From: Sulfuricurvum sp.
GTDB lineage: Bacteria > Campylobacterota > Campylobacteria > Campylobacterales > Sulfurimonadaceae
Length of the DNA stretch: 32,921 nt
NCBI GenBank assembly: GCA_003245815.1
Contig: QKCD01000017.1
Span: 1-32,921 of the forward strand
Direction of reading: 5' to 3'
Positions 16,532 to 23,930 of this stretch are shown here, piece by piece. The notes under the pieces are model-generated. The model was not told the DNA's origin, did not search any database, and was given only the letters and a program-made list of their open reading frames with translations. The position numbers and the translations under genes are program-made. Each line of letters opens with the position of its first letter. The first letter of the stretch is position 1.

Positions 16532-17970
16532 GTGTAGAGGCAAGCAGCACACAGGCTGTAAAACAAAGGACGCCGTGGCGTATTATGCGCTACTGGTTTT
16601 TCGGCGGGATTACGCTGTTCGCACTGTTGGCACCGTGGATTCGGGTGAACGAGAATCACCTCTTCCTGCTGAGTTTTGACAAGCTGAAACTGCACCTGAT
16701 GTTCGTACAGTTCGATATGCAGGAGATGTACCTGATGCCGTTCCTGCTGATGATCCTCTTTATCGGCGTTTTCGGGATCACAGTAGTCGGCGGCCGGGTA
16801 TTCTGCGGCTGGATGTGTCCCCAGACTATTTTCCGTACCATCTATCGCGACCTCATTGAGACGAAGCTGTTGAAGCTGCGCAAGCGGATCAAGAACAAGC
16901 AGCAAGAACCCGACATGTCCAAACCGGAGAACAAGACGAAAAAAGTGATCGCCATGCTGCTCTGGACGGCGCTCGCCTTTGTCGCGGCGGCGGACTTTAT
17001 GTGGTTCTTCGTACCGCCGGAGGATTTCTTCGCCTATATGATGAACCCGGGTGACCATATGGTGCTCGTGACGACGGTTTTGATCATCGTCGGCTTCCTG
17101 CTCTACGACGTGGTCTTCATGAAGGAGAACTTCTGTGTCTACGTCTGCCCCTACTCCCGGATCCAGTCGGTACTCTATGACGACGATACGGTTATGGCGA
17201 TCTACGACGAACACCGCGGCGGCAAGATCTACAGCGAAGAAAAAGAGAAGATGTACACCAAGCAGAAAGATCTGCAGGCGGTCGAACCAAACGCCGAGTG
17301 TACGGCGTGTGAAAGCTGTGTGACGGTCTGTCCGACCCACATCGACATTCGCCAGGGTCTGCAGCTGGAGTGTATCAACTGTCTGGAGTGTGTCGACGCC
17401 TGTACGACGGTCATGGGCAAACTGGGCAAAGAGAGCCTGGTCCGCTGGTCGAGCGACCGCGAGGTGCTCTACCGCAACGGCAAAACCCAATACTTCCGTC
17501 CGAAGATCATCGGCTACATCGTCGTCCTGCTGATCGTCAGCGCGATTCTTGGGGTCATGGGCAGCAAGAAAGAGCATATGCTGCTGAACGTCAACAAAGA
17601 GAATCGTCTCTACGACATTACGGTACTGGATGACGGCCGCCACAAGGTGGATAACGCCTACATCTTCCTGCTGCAGAATACGCAGAACGTAGACCATACG
17701 TACTACTTCGACATCATCGCGCCGAAGGGTATGGAGGGCAAGATCAAGATCGCCAAACCGAGCGATCCGTTCAAAGTCCGCCCGGAAGTCAAAAAGAAAC
17801 AGATCGTCCTGCTCTATACGGACGAGATGCTTGTCGACGACGCGACGAAGGATACGGTCATCCCGATCACGATCCGCGCCTACGCCCTCGAAGACAAAGA
17901 GAATATCGTGGTTGAACGTCAGTCAACCTTCACCTTCCCGCGTTCGGACATTTTCAAGAACGCGAAGTAA
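16528..17970 (+). CDS. ccoG: Cytochrome cbb3 oxidase accessory protein CcoG
   Basis: A membrane polyferredoxin (also called RdxA/FixG) needed for maturation of the cbb3 oxidase, where it is thought to reduce copper. The 480 residues show several membrane helices (about 22-40, 68-88, 140-160, 178-195 and 325-345), the pairs FCGWMCPQ (Cys93, Cys97) and FCVYVCPYS (Cys203, Cys207), a 2[4Fe-4S] ferredoxin domain (CTACESCVTVCP and CINCLECVDAC) and a C-terminal beta-rich periplasmic part. It overlaps the recombinase-like gene by four bases. No ccoNOPQ or ccoI lies in the window. Confidence 0.95.
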   Translation: MSVEASSTQAVKQRTPWRIMRYWFFGGITLFALLAPWIRVNENHLFLLSFDKLKLHLMFVQFDMQEMYLMPFLLMILFIGVFGITVVGGRVFCGWMCPQTIFRTIYRDLIETKLLKLRKRIKNKQQEPDMSKPENKTKKVIAMLLWTALAFVAAADFMWFFVPPEDFFAYMMNPGDHMVLVTTVLIIVGFLLYDVVFMKENFCVYVCPYSRIQSVLYDDDTVMAIYDEHRGGKIYSEEKEKMYTKQKDLQAVEPNAECTACESCVTVCPTHIDIRQGLQLECINCLECVDACTTVMGKLGKESLVRWSSDREVLYRNGKTQYFRPKIIGYIVVLLIVSAILGVMGSKKEHMLLNVNKENRLYDITVLDDGRHKVDNAYIFLLQNTQNVDHTYYFDIIAPKGMEGKIKIAKPSDPFKVRPEVKKKQIVLLYTDEMLVDDATKDTVIPITIRAYALEDKENIVVERQSTFTFPRSDIFKNAK

Positions 17971-17971
17971 C

Positions 17972-18009
17972 CGCGGGCAGCCAGGTGCTGCTCCCGCGAT
18001 CCCCTTTTT
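17972..18009 (+). terminator. Intrinsic terminator of ccoG
   Basis: Directly after the stop, CGCGGG pairs with CCCGCG; an inner CAGC/GCTG stem extends the hairpin. A TTTTT run follows at 18005-18009, a few bases beyond the stem. Confidence 0.7.
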
Positions 18010-18222
18010 CTCTACGTCGTTTTTCCCCTTTATTTTTCTTCAGCCCGTTTATCGATGCTTTCTGCGGTCGTTGACAGGTGACGGTTTCGCTCTATGGCAT
18101 ACCCGGATGCCGCAGCGTATCAATGTGCCGACAGTGCCGTGCGGCTGTTGTCATAGGGTCGTTTTGAAACGGTAGAGGGGGTGTTGTGTGTGGGGTTGAA
18201 GGCCAGGGGCCTTCGGGGAGGT
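18010..18222. other. Intergenic stretch between ccoG and purM
   Basis: About 210 bases between converging genes. The only structure is a perfect hairpin GAAGGCC-AGG-GGCCTTC at 18198-18214, close to the purM stop, which may mark its transcript end but lacks a T-tract. No gene or promoter is supported. Confidence 0.4.
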
Positions 18223-19218
18223 TTAGACGAGGACGGCTTCGCGCGCGCCCGCTTCGAGGGCACCGATGATGTAACCGTCGGTATTGGCGAGCAGGGCGTC
18301 GACGTCATCGGGACGGACGACGAGGACCATGCCGACGCCCATGTTAAAGGCGCGGAACATCTCGGCGCGCTCCACATGCTGGCCGATGAGGTCGAAGATC
18401 GGCAAGGTGCGGATGCTGCGCTCCTGGATGACGGCGCGCAGTCCCTCGGGGAGGACGCGGGGAAGGTTCTCGACCAGGCCGCCGCCGGTGATGTGCGCCA
18501 GTGCCTGGATCTTCTCCTTGTTCGCCTTGAAGGTCTTGACGTAGATGCGGGTCGGTTCGAGCAGGGTTTCGATCAGCGGTTTGCCGTTGAAGTCGTCGTC
18601 GAACTTCATCCCCATTTTCTCGAAGAGGACTTTGCGGGCCAGGGAGAAGCCGTTGGAGTGGATCCCAGAGCTCGGCAGGGCGATCAGGACGTCGCCTGCG
18701 CGGACCTGCGTCGTGCGGTCGAGTTCGCTCTTCTCGGCGATACCGACGGCAAAGCCGGCCAGGTCGTAGTCATCTTCGGAGTACATGCCCGGCATCTCCG
18801 CCGTTTCACCGCCGATCAGGGCGCATTCCGCCTGGCGGCACCCTTCGGCGATACCGCTGACGACCGCCGTGGCGGCATTGACGTCGAGTTTTCCCGTGGC
18901 ATAGTAGTCGAGGAAGAAGGAGGGGGTACCGAAGTTACAGATGAGGTCGTTGACGCACATCGCGACGAGGTCGATGCCGACCGTGTTGTGGATGCCCGAT
19001 TCGATGGCGAGTTTGAGTTTCGTGCCGACACCGTCCGTGGCGGCGAGCATCACCGGTTCCCTGAAGCCCGTCGGGAGCTCGAAAGCACCGGCGAAGGAGC
19101 CGATGCCGCCGACAACGCCGGGGACGGCCGTGGACTTGACAAGGGGTTTGATGTTTTCGACAAAGCTGTTGCCCGCATCGATATCGACACCGGCATCTTT
19201 GTAGCTGATTTGGCTCAT
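18223..19218 (-). CDS. purM: Phosphoribosylformylglycinamidine cyclo-ligase (AIR synthetase)
   Basis: Fifth step of purine synthesis: FGAM plus ATP to aminoimidazole ribonucleotide. Recognised by SYKDAGVDIDAGNSFVENIK at the N-terminus, ATDGVGTKLKLA, CVNDLICNFGTPSFFLDYYATGKLD, and the glycine-rich HITGGGLVENLPRVLPEGL; 331 residues is close to the family norm. The Shine-Dalgarno (GGAGT) is part of a perfect 9-base inverted repeat (19221-19249), which may mask it. No other purine gene is adjacent. Confidence 0.96.
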   Translation of the reverse strand: MSQISYKDAGVDIDAGNSFVENIKPLVKSTAVPGVVGGIGSFAGAFELPTGFREPVMLAATDGVGTKLKLAIESGIHNTVGIDLVAMCVNDLICNFGTPSFFLDYYATGKLDVNAATAVVSGIAEGCRQAECALIGGETAEMPGMYSEDDYDLAGFAVGIAEKSELDRTTQVRAGDVLIALPSSGIHSNGFSLARKVLFEKMGMKFDDDFNGKPLIETLLEPTRIYVKTFKANKEKIQALAHITGGGLVENLPRVLPEGLRAVIQERSIRTLPIFDLIGQHVERAEMFRAFNMGVGMVLVVRPDDVDALLANTDGYIIGALEAGAREAVLV

Positions 19219-19220
19219 GG

Positions 19221-19249
19221 ATACTCCGCATGAAAAATTAGCGGAGTAT
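19221..19249 (-). promoter_or_regulatory. Inverted repeat covering the purM ribosome site
   Basis: ATACTCCGC (19221-19229) and GCGGAGTAT (19241-19249) are perfect complements separated by eleven bases. On the purM strand the proximal arm contains the GGAG Shine-Dalgarno, and the distal arm contains a -10-like TATACT. The dyad is either an RNA hairpin that hides the ribosome site or a DNA operator at the promoter. Confidence 0.55.
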
Positions 19250-19293
19250 AACAGATGTGAGGTTATGAAGGGATTAAGGGGAGGGCTGCGGCG

Positions 19294-19518
19294 TTACGCT
19301 TCGCTGCCCTCTTGCTCTTTTTTGTCGTAGCAGGAACCGAACATCTTTTTAAAGGCCCAGAGGGAGGGGCAGAAGTCGGTGAAGGCCCAGACGACGACCA
19401 TCAGGATGACGAAAGTCTGCAGGACGACGGCGATCTGCGTCATCCCCTGGACGAAGAGTACCATACAGACGGTGAGGACGATGCCCATCAGAAAGCGTTG
19501 CATTTTTTCAGCGCACAT
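19294..19518 (-). CDS. Small inner-membrane protein, DUF2892-like
   Basis: A 74-residue protein with two hydrophobic segments (about 8-25, MGIVLTVCMVLFVQG, and about 29-46, VVLQTFVILMVVVWAF), followed by DFCPSLWAFKKMFG. The last motif resembles the GFCP end of DUF2892 membrane proteins, often found near sulfur-metabolism genes; function unknown. AAAGGA lies before the ATG and a TATAAT about 36 bases upstream. It appears monocistronic and lies just upstream of purM on the same strand. Confidence 0.7.
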   Translation of the reverse strand: MCAEKMQRFLMGIVLTVCMVLFVQGMTQIAVVLQTFVILMVVVWAFTDFCPSLWAFKKMFGSCYDKKEQEGSEA

Positions 19519-19553
19519 AGAAGTTCCTTTGTGTAGATGTTATCAGTGGTGCA

Positions 19554-19559
19554 ATTATA
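19554..19559 (-). promoter_or_regulatory. -10 box for the small membrane protein gene
   Basis: A perfect TATAAT on the minus strand, giving a leader of about 29 bases. No -35 box is evident. Confidence 0.5.
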
Positions 19560-19610
19560 ACGAATCACGAAACGGAGGTTAATTTCAGGTAATTTTTGAA
19601 ACACCCAAGA

Positions 19611-19626
19611 TTTAATTGCCATTAAA
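19611..19626. promoter_or_regulatory. Inverted repeat TTTAAT-TGCC-ATTAAA
   Basis: Perfect six-base arms in the divergent gap between the small membrane protein and the SpeE-like gene. A possible operator; no regulator can be assigned. Confidence 0.3.
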
Positions 19627-19732
19627 GCACGGGACAAGCGGGGCGGTTCAATAACGCTTTAATACTAAGGTGTTAAAATCGCGGAAATTTTGCGAAACAG
19701 CCTCCGTGATGCAGGCGATTAGGATAGTGAGA

Positions 19733-20284
19733 ATGAAAACATTTATCTACCCCGAGATGATGGTGCATGTCCCTTTGTGTACCCACAAAGAGCCGCAGCA
19801 GGTGCTGATCGTCAGCGACGATGCCGCGGCGCTGGAACATGAAGTCGCCCGCCACCATGACATCGCGGCCAAAAGCGTGGCCGCTGCCGGCGTCCTTGAC
19901 GCCCTGCGCAGCGAAGCGGACCAGAGCGCCGACGTCATCCTGCTCGAAGGCACGACGGACGCGGCGGCGGTCGCCCACGCTAGCCGTATTCTCAAGGGGG
20001 ACGGTTTGATGGTGATGCAGCACCCTGCGCTCGACGACACCGACGCCAACACGGCGCTGATGCAGGTGCTCGGCAACTACTTCAAGATCATCATGCCCTA
20101 TCATGTCGGCAACGGAACGACCCTGCTGCTCGCTTCCAAGTCTTACCATCCGACGGCGGACCTGATCCTGCAGCGCGCGGACCTGCTGGAAGGGCAGCAG
20201 TACTACAACTGCGACATCCACCCGGCCGCCTTCGCGATGCCCAACTACGTCCGCAAAGCCTACCTCGGAATCATCAAGAACTGA
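19733..20284 (+). CDS. Spermidine synthase-like protein lacking the N-terminal domain
   Basis: A 183-residue protein whose C-terminus (YYNCDIHPAAFAMPNYVRKAYLGIIKN) matches the ending of Helicobacter-type spermidine synthase. It has a Rossmann-like core (QVLIVSDDAAALEHEV, ADVILLEG, LKGDGLMVMQHP). The N-terminal beta domain of SpeE (about 70 residues) is missing, and the usual acidic DGG-type site reads VSDDAA. The ORF track starts at 19670, but GGATAG precedes the ATG at 19733 and homology begins at MKTFIYPEMM. It may be a divergent aminopropyltransferase or a non-catalytic relative. coaE follows after 142 bases. Confidence 0.7.
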   Translation: MKTFIYPEMMVHVPLCTHKEPQQVLIVSDDAAALEHEVARHHDIAAKSVAAAGVLDALRSEADQSADVILLEGTTDAAAVAHASRILKGDGLMVMQHPALDDTDANTALMQVLGNYFKIIMPYHVGNGTTLLLASKSYHPTADLILQRADLLEGQQYYNCDIHPAAFAMPNYVRKAYLGIIKN

Positions 20285-20407
20285 TGGCACCTATTGATTG
20301 GCATACGCCAAATGAGCAAAACAAGGGTACCGTTCGGCGCAGCCGATGTTTCTCTGAAAGCCCATTTGACTACGCTAACGCTGAGTTCACTTCAGCAGTG
20401 GGCTCGC

Positions 20408-20435
20408 GCCATTACGAGGTTTCGTAATGGCTTTT
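20408..20435 (+). promoter_or_regulatory. Ten-pair hairpin plus T-run covering the coaE start codon
   Basis: GCCATTACGA (20408-20417), loop GGTT, TCGTAATGGC (20422-20431), then TTTT: the shape of an intrinsic terminator. The coaE ATG (20427-20429) is in the 3' arm and its GAGGT ribosome site spans the 5' arm and loop. A longer AGCCCA/TGGGCT pair (20359-20404) sits just upstream. Confidence 0.65.
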
Positions 20436-21023
20436 AAATACGCGATCGCACTGACCGGGGGAATCGCGACGGGAAAGAGTACCGTCGCCTCCCTGCTGGG
20501 CCTTGGAGGCCTGCGCGTCATCGACGCCGATGCGATCGCCCATAAACTCCTTGACCAGCATACGGCGTGGGTTGAGACGACCTTCGGCGCCGAGTATGTG
20601 AAAAATGGCAGGGTCGACCGCGCGGCGCTGGGGAAGCTGGTCTTTGCCGATACGGGGGCCAAGACGGCCCTCGAAGCATTCCTGCACCCGAAGATCCGCG
20701 AGGCGATCGAGGCCGAGAGCGAACGGCAGGACCGCTTCGCCTTTCCCTACCTGATCGACATCCCCCTCTTTTTCGAGACCGGAGCCTACGATATCCGTGA
20801 CTGCGTCGTCGTCTACACCCCCAAGCAGCTCCAGCTTGAACGCTTTATGAAACGCAACGGCTTCTCCGAGGAGGAGTCGCTGCGCCGCATCGAATCGCAG
20901 ATGGATATCGAGGAGAAGAAGCGGCGCGCCACCTGGGTCATCGACAACAGCGGCAACCTCAAGCACCTCCAGAAGGAGTGCGAGCACTTCGTTGAGATGA
21001 TCAAGGCGAAGTACCACTACTAG
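20427..21023 (+). CDS. coaE: Dephospho-CoA kinase
   Basis: Final step of coenzyme A synthesis, phosphorylating the ribose of dephospho-CoA. The P-loop GGIATGKST (11-19), the DADAIAHKLL substrate segment, and DIPLFFETGAYDIRDCVVVYTP are typical; 198 residues. Both the start codon and the ribosome site lie within a strong hairpin, so expression may be limited unless the hairpin is opened. dapF follows after about 70 bases with its own promoter. Confidence 0.95.
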   Translation: MAFKYAIALTGGIATGKSTVASLLGLGGLRVIDADAIAHKLLDQHTAWVETTFGAEYVKNGRVDRAALGKLVFADTGAKTALEAFLHPKIREAIEAESERQDRFAFPYLIDIPLFFETGAYDIRDCVVVYTPKQLQLERFMKRNGFSEEESLRRIESQMDIEEKKRRATWVIDNSGNLKHLQKECEHFVEMIKAKYHY

Positions 21024-21036
21024 GAACCCCTGTTTT

Positions 21037-21065
21037 TTGGGGGTGGTTCCGATCTGCTGTATAAT
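21037..21065 (+). promoter_or_regulatory. Candidate promoter of dapF
   Basis: TTGGGG (21037-21042), 17 bases, then a perfect TATAAT (21060-21065), about 30 bases before the dapF start. A hairpin GGAACC/GGTTCC (21023-21050) overlaps the -35 side. Confidence 0.55.
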
Positions 21066-21094
21066 TGCACACAAACATTATCCAGGAAGCGCCC

Positions 21095-21847
21095 ATGATG
21101 CTCGCCAAATACAGTGCCAGCGGCAACGATTTCGTCCTCTTCCATACCTTTGTCAAAAAGCCGCGCAACGAGCTCGCACGGCTGCTATGCGACCGCCAGA
21201 ACGGGATCGGCGCCGACGGCCTGATCGTCCTCGTTCCCCACGGGGATTACGACTTCGAGTGGCAGTTCTACAACGCCGACGGCTCCGACGCGGAGATGTG
21301 CGGCAACGGCAGCCGCGCCTGCGCCCACTACGCGGCGTCGCGCGGCCTCGCTCCGGAGACGATGTCCTTCCTGACCATCGCCGGCGAGATCAAAGCCCGG
21401 GTGGAGGGGAACATGGTGCAAAGCGACCTCACCCCGCCCGTGATCAAGGCGCAGGGGATCGTCGAAGGGGGCAAAACCTGGTGGCTGATCGACACGGGGG
21501 TGCCGCACCTGGTCACCTTCGACGCGGATATCGGGGTATTCGACATCGCCGAAGCACGTGCGCTGCGCCACAAATACAACGCCAACGTCAATATCGCCCT
21601 GGTCCAGGAGGACGGCTCGCTGCGGGTCCGCACCTACGAGCGCGGCGTCGAGGACGAGACCCTCGCCTGCGGCACCGGGATGGCGGCCTGTTTCTATCGC
21701 GCCAACCGGGAGGGGATGGTCGGTAACCGCGCGGAAGTCTACCCCCGCAGCGGCGAGACCCTCTACCTCGGCCTCGATGGCGCGACGATCACCTTCAAAG
21801 GCGCGGTCAGGGAGATCTTCGAGACCTCCTGGGCGGGAGCGCTCTAG
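21095..21847 (+). CDS. dapF: Diaminopimelate epimerase
   Basis: Converts LL- to meso-diaminopimelate for lysine and peptidoglycan synthesis, using two active-site cysteines. These are Cys69 in AEMCGNGSRA and the Cys of LACGTGM near residue 200. The N-terminal KYSASGNDFVLF is typical. The ORF track starts at 21065, but that ATG-less extension contains no homology; AGGAAG precedes ATG-ATG at 21095, giving 250 residues. It is followed eight bases later by a Mut7-C gene on the same strand. Confidence 0.95.
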   Translation: MMLAKYSASGNDFVLFHTFVKKPRNELARLLCDRQNGIGADGLIVLVPHGDYDFEWQFYNADGSDAEMCGNGSRACAHYAASRGLAPETMSFLTIAGEIKARVEGNMVQSDLTPPVIKAQGIVEGGKTWWLIDTGVPHLVTFDADIGVFDIAEARALRHKYNANVNIALVQEDGSLRVRTYERGVEDETLACGTGMAACFYRANREGMVGNRAEVYPRSGETLYLGLDGATITFKGAVREIFETSWAGAL

Positions 21848-21855
21848 GCCTTCCC

Positions 21856-22350
21856 ATGGCCGTGAAAGCGCTGCGCTTTGTCGCCGACTGCCACCTCGGC
21901 AGGACGGCGAAATACCTCCGGCTTCTCGGTTACGACACCCTCTATTTCAACCATATCGCCTATTTCAACCATATCGCCGATGATGACCTTATCGCACTGG
22001 CACAGGCCGAGGGACGTATCATCCTGACGCGGGACCGGGAGCTTTCGCAGCGTAGGGATGCCCCCTGCTACTTTCTCGAAAGCGTCGACACGGTGGCGCA
22101 GATGGAGGAGCTGATCGGACGTTTCGCGCTTGCCGCAAATGCCGCCGTGCTGACCCGCTGCTTGGTCTGCAATACTCCCCTGCAGCCGATCGACAAAGCG
22201 CAGGTGCGCGACCGCATCCCCCCGAAGATCGATCGCTTCTTCGACGCGTTTGACTACTGCCCGAGCTGCGACAGGGTCTACTGGCACGGGGACCACTACA
22301 AGCGGATGAAGCACTTTGCGGAACTGCTGCTGGGGAATGGAGCAAAATAG
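21856..22350 (+). CDS. Mut7-C RNase-domain protein with zinc ribbon
   Basis: A 164-residue member of the Mut7-C family, PIN-like RNases described from the C-terminus of eukaryotic Mut-7; the bacterial role is largely unknown. Seen: an N-terminal acidic site in FVADCHLGRTAKYLRLLGYDT, IILTRDREL, and a C-terminal zinc ribbon from RCLVCNTPL and YCPSCDRVYWHGDHYKRM. Oddity: residues YFNHIA occur twice in tandem, next to the first acidic region, from a perfect 18-bp DNA duplication. It lies eight bases after dapF, so it is probably co-transcribed. Confidence 0.88.
   Translation: MAVKALRFVADCHLGRTAKYLRLLGYDTLYFNHIAYFNHIADDDLIALAQAEGRIILTRDRELSQRRDAPCYFLESVDTVAQMEELIGRFALAANAAVLTRCLVCNTPLQPIDKAQVRDRIPPKIDRFFDAFDYCPSCDRVYWHGDHYKRMKHFAELLLGNGAK
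21943..21978. repeat. Perfect 18-bp tandem duplication inside the Mut7-C gene
   Basis: Two identical units (tatttcaaccatatcgcc) at 21943-21960 and 21961-21978. Frame is kept and six residues (YFNHIA) are added. It is the second such in-frame duplication in the window; the other is in def. Confidence 0.95.
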
Positions 22351-22375
22351 ACGGGAATGATTGAGGGAGTATCTC

Positions 22376-22442
22376 TGCCTCGAAGAGGCAAGCTTTAGCG
22401 CCATAGCGGCAAGCGTAGCCATAGGAACTTGGTTCCTATGGC
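22376..22442. terminator. Hairpin cluster between Mut7-C gene and prfA
   Basis: TGCCTC-GAA-GAGGCA (22376-22390) is followed by a perfect eleven-pair stem GCCATAGGAAC-TTG-GTTCCTATGGC (22418-22442). An upstream CGCCATAG (22399-22406) can compete for the 3' arm. It lies between converging genes and is probably a two-way terminator, though neither strand shows a long T-run. Confidence 0.55.
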
Positions 22443-22459
22443 GTTCTAACAAATGTGGC

Positions 22460-23527
22460 TTAGAACCCCGCCGCCTCGATGCTTTTCGCCTGGGCGTCGG
22501 CGATGAGCATGTCGATGATCTCGTCGAAGGTGCCGGCGGTCATGATCTCGCTGAGCCGATAGAGGGTCAGGTTGATCCGGTGGTCGGAGATCCGGTTCTG
22601 GGGGTAGTTGTAGGTCCGGATGCGTCCGCTGCGGTCGCCGGTGCCGACCTGCTGGCTGCGCGCCGCCCCCTCCTTGGCCATCTGCTCCTGCATCTGCATA
22701 TCGTAGAGGCGGGCCGCGAGGACCTTCATCGCCTTTTCCTTGTTCTTATGCTGGGACTTCTGGTCCTGGTTGGTGACGACGATGCCCGAAGGCAGGTGGG
22801 TGATCCGTACGGCCGAGTCGGTCGTGTTGACGGACTGGCCGCCGCATCCCGAAGAGCGCATGACGTCGATTTTCAGGTCGTTGGGGTCGATCTTGACCTC
22901 GACCTCTTCGACCTCGGGCATAATCGCCACGGTGATCGCGGAGGTATGGACCCGCCCCTGGGACTCCGTCGCCGGGACGCGCTGGACACGGTGGGTACCG
23001 CCTTCGTATTTCATACGGCTGTAGACCTTGTCACCCTTGATGAGGGCGATGATCTCCTTGTAGCCGCCTGCTTCGGAGGGGCTGGAACTCATGATCTCGA
23101 TCTTCCAGCCGCGCACCTCCGCATAACGGGTGTAGGCGCCGAAAAGGTCGCCTACGAATATCGCCGCTTCGTCGCCGCCGGTACCGGCCCGCATCTCGAT
23201 GATGGTGTTGCGGTCGTCGTTGGGATCCTTTGGCACCATCAGAACCTTGATCTCCTCCTCGAGGGGTTCGACCTGGGGTTCAAGCTCCTTGAGCTCCTCC
23301 TTGGCCAGTTCACCCAGTTCCGGGTCGTAGATCATGGCCTTGTTCTCTTCGATGTCGGCCAATAGCTTTTTGTACGCCGTGGCTTTTTCGTAGATGGGGA
23401 GGAGGGAGGACTGTTCTTTCGAGAGCTCCGTCATCTTTTTGATGTTGGAGGCGATGTCGGGGGAACTGAGCAGATTGCTCAGCTCGTTGTAGCGCGCGAT
23501 AAAGGGGGTCAGTTTATCGGCAAGCAT
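22460..23527 (-). CDS. prfA: Peptide chain release factor 1
   Basis: Recognises UAA and UAG stop codons and triggers peptide release. The GGQ motif ([15 protein letters not shown], near residue 230) is the catalytic loop, and PAT in [13 protein letters not shown] is the RF1-type codon-reading tripeptide, which separates it from RF2. The length of 355 residues is typical. It follows rpsT by 19 bases on the same strand, a pairing common in this phylum as I remember it. Confidence 0.97.
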   Translation of the reverse strand: MLADKLTPFIARYNELSNLLSSPDIASNIKKMTELSKEQSSLLPIYEKATAYKKLLADIEENKAMIYDPELGELAKEELKELEPQVEPLEEEIKVLMVPKDPNDDRNTIIEMRAGTGGDEAAIFVGDLFGAYTRYAEVRGWKIEIMSSSPSEAGGYKEIIALIKGDKVYSRMKYEGGTHRVQRVPATESQGRVHTSAITVAIMPEVEEVEVKIDPNDLKIDVMRSSGCGGQSVNTTDSAVRITHLPSGIVVTNQDQKSQHKNKEKAMKVLAARLYDMQMQEQMAKEGAARSQQVGTGDRSGRIRTYNYPQNRISDHRINLTLYRLSEIMTAGTFDEIIDMLIADAQAKSIEAAGF

Positions 23528-23546
23528 AGAGAGTGGTCTCTATATC

Positions 23547-23807
23547 TTAGAGTGCGTTGACAGCTTGGTGCAGACGGCTGACTTTGCGTGCAGCGGTCTC
23601 TTTCTTCAAGATACCCTTGCTTACGAATTTGTGGAGCTGCTGGTTTGCTGTTTTCAGCGCTGCAGACGCTTCCTCTTTGTTACCCGCATCGATTGCCGTG
23701 CGGACTGCCTTCACGATGTTTTTCAGACGTGTGCGGTAGAAACGGTTGCGTTCAGTGCGCTTCTCAGTCTGGCGGATACGTTTGATTGATGACTTGTGGT
23801 TTGCCAT
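23547..23807 (-). CDS. rpsT: 30S ribosomal protein S20
   Basis: A small basic helical protein that binds the 5' domain of 16S r[20 protein letters not shown] is the family N-terminus, which decides the start at 23807 rather than the ATG two codons upstream in the ORF track; AAGGA lies about ten bases before it. The length is 86 residues. It heads a two-gene operon with prfA. Confidence 0.95.
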   Translation of the reverse strand: MANHKSSIKRIRQTEKRTERNRFYRTRLKNIVKAVRTAIDAGNKEEASAALKTANQQLHKFVSKGILKKETAARKVSRLHQAVNAL

Positions 23808-23837
23808 ACGCATTTATCCTTGTCAAATTTTTTTTAG

Positions 23838-23851
23838 GGTAGAATACTACC
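23838..23851 (-). promoter_or_regulatory. Dyad and -10 upstream of rpsT
   Basis: GGTAG-AATA-CTACC is a perfect dyad; on the minus strand it contains TATTCT, a possible -10 for rpsT-prfA about 35 bases before the start. Confidence 0.35.
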
Positions 23852-23930
23852 TTAAAGATTCTTAAAATTAAGTTACGTTTTATACGCTCCCCGATGAAAT
23901 ATCGGACAAAATGGCACCAAAGAGAGGGAA

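Noticed and set aside
18181-19233. 350-residue plus-strand ORF
   Set aside because: Antisense of purM.
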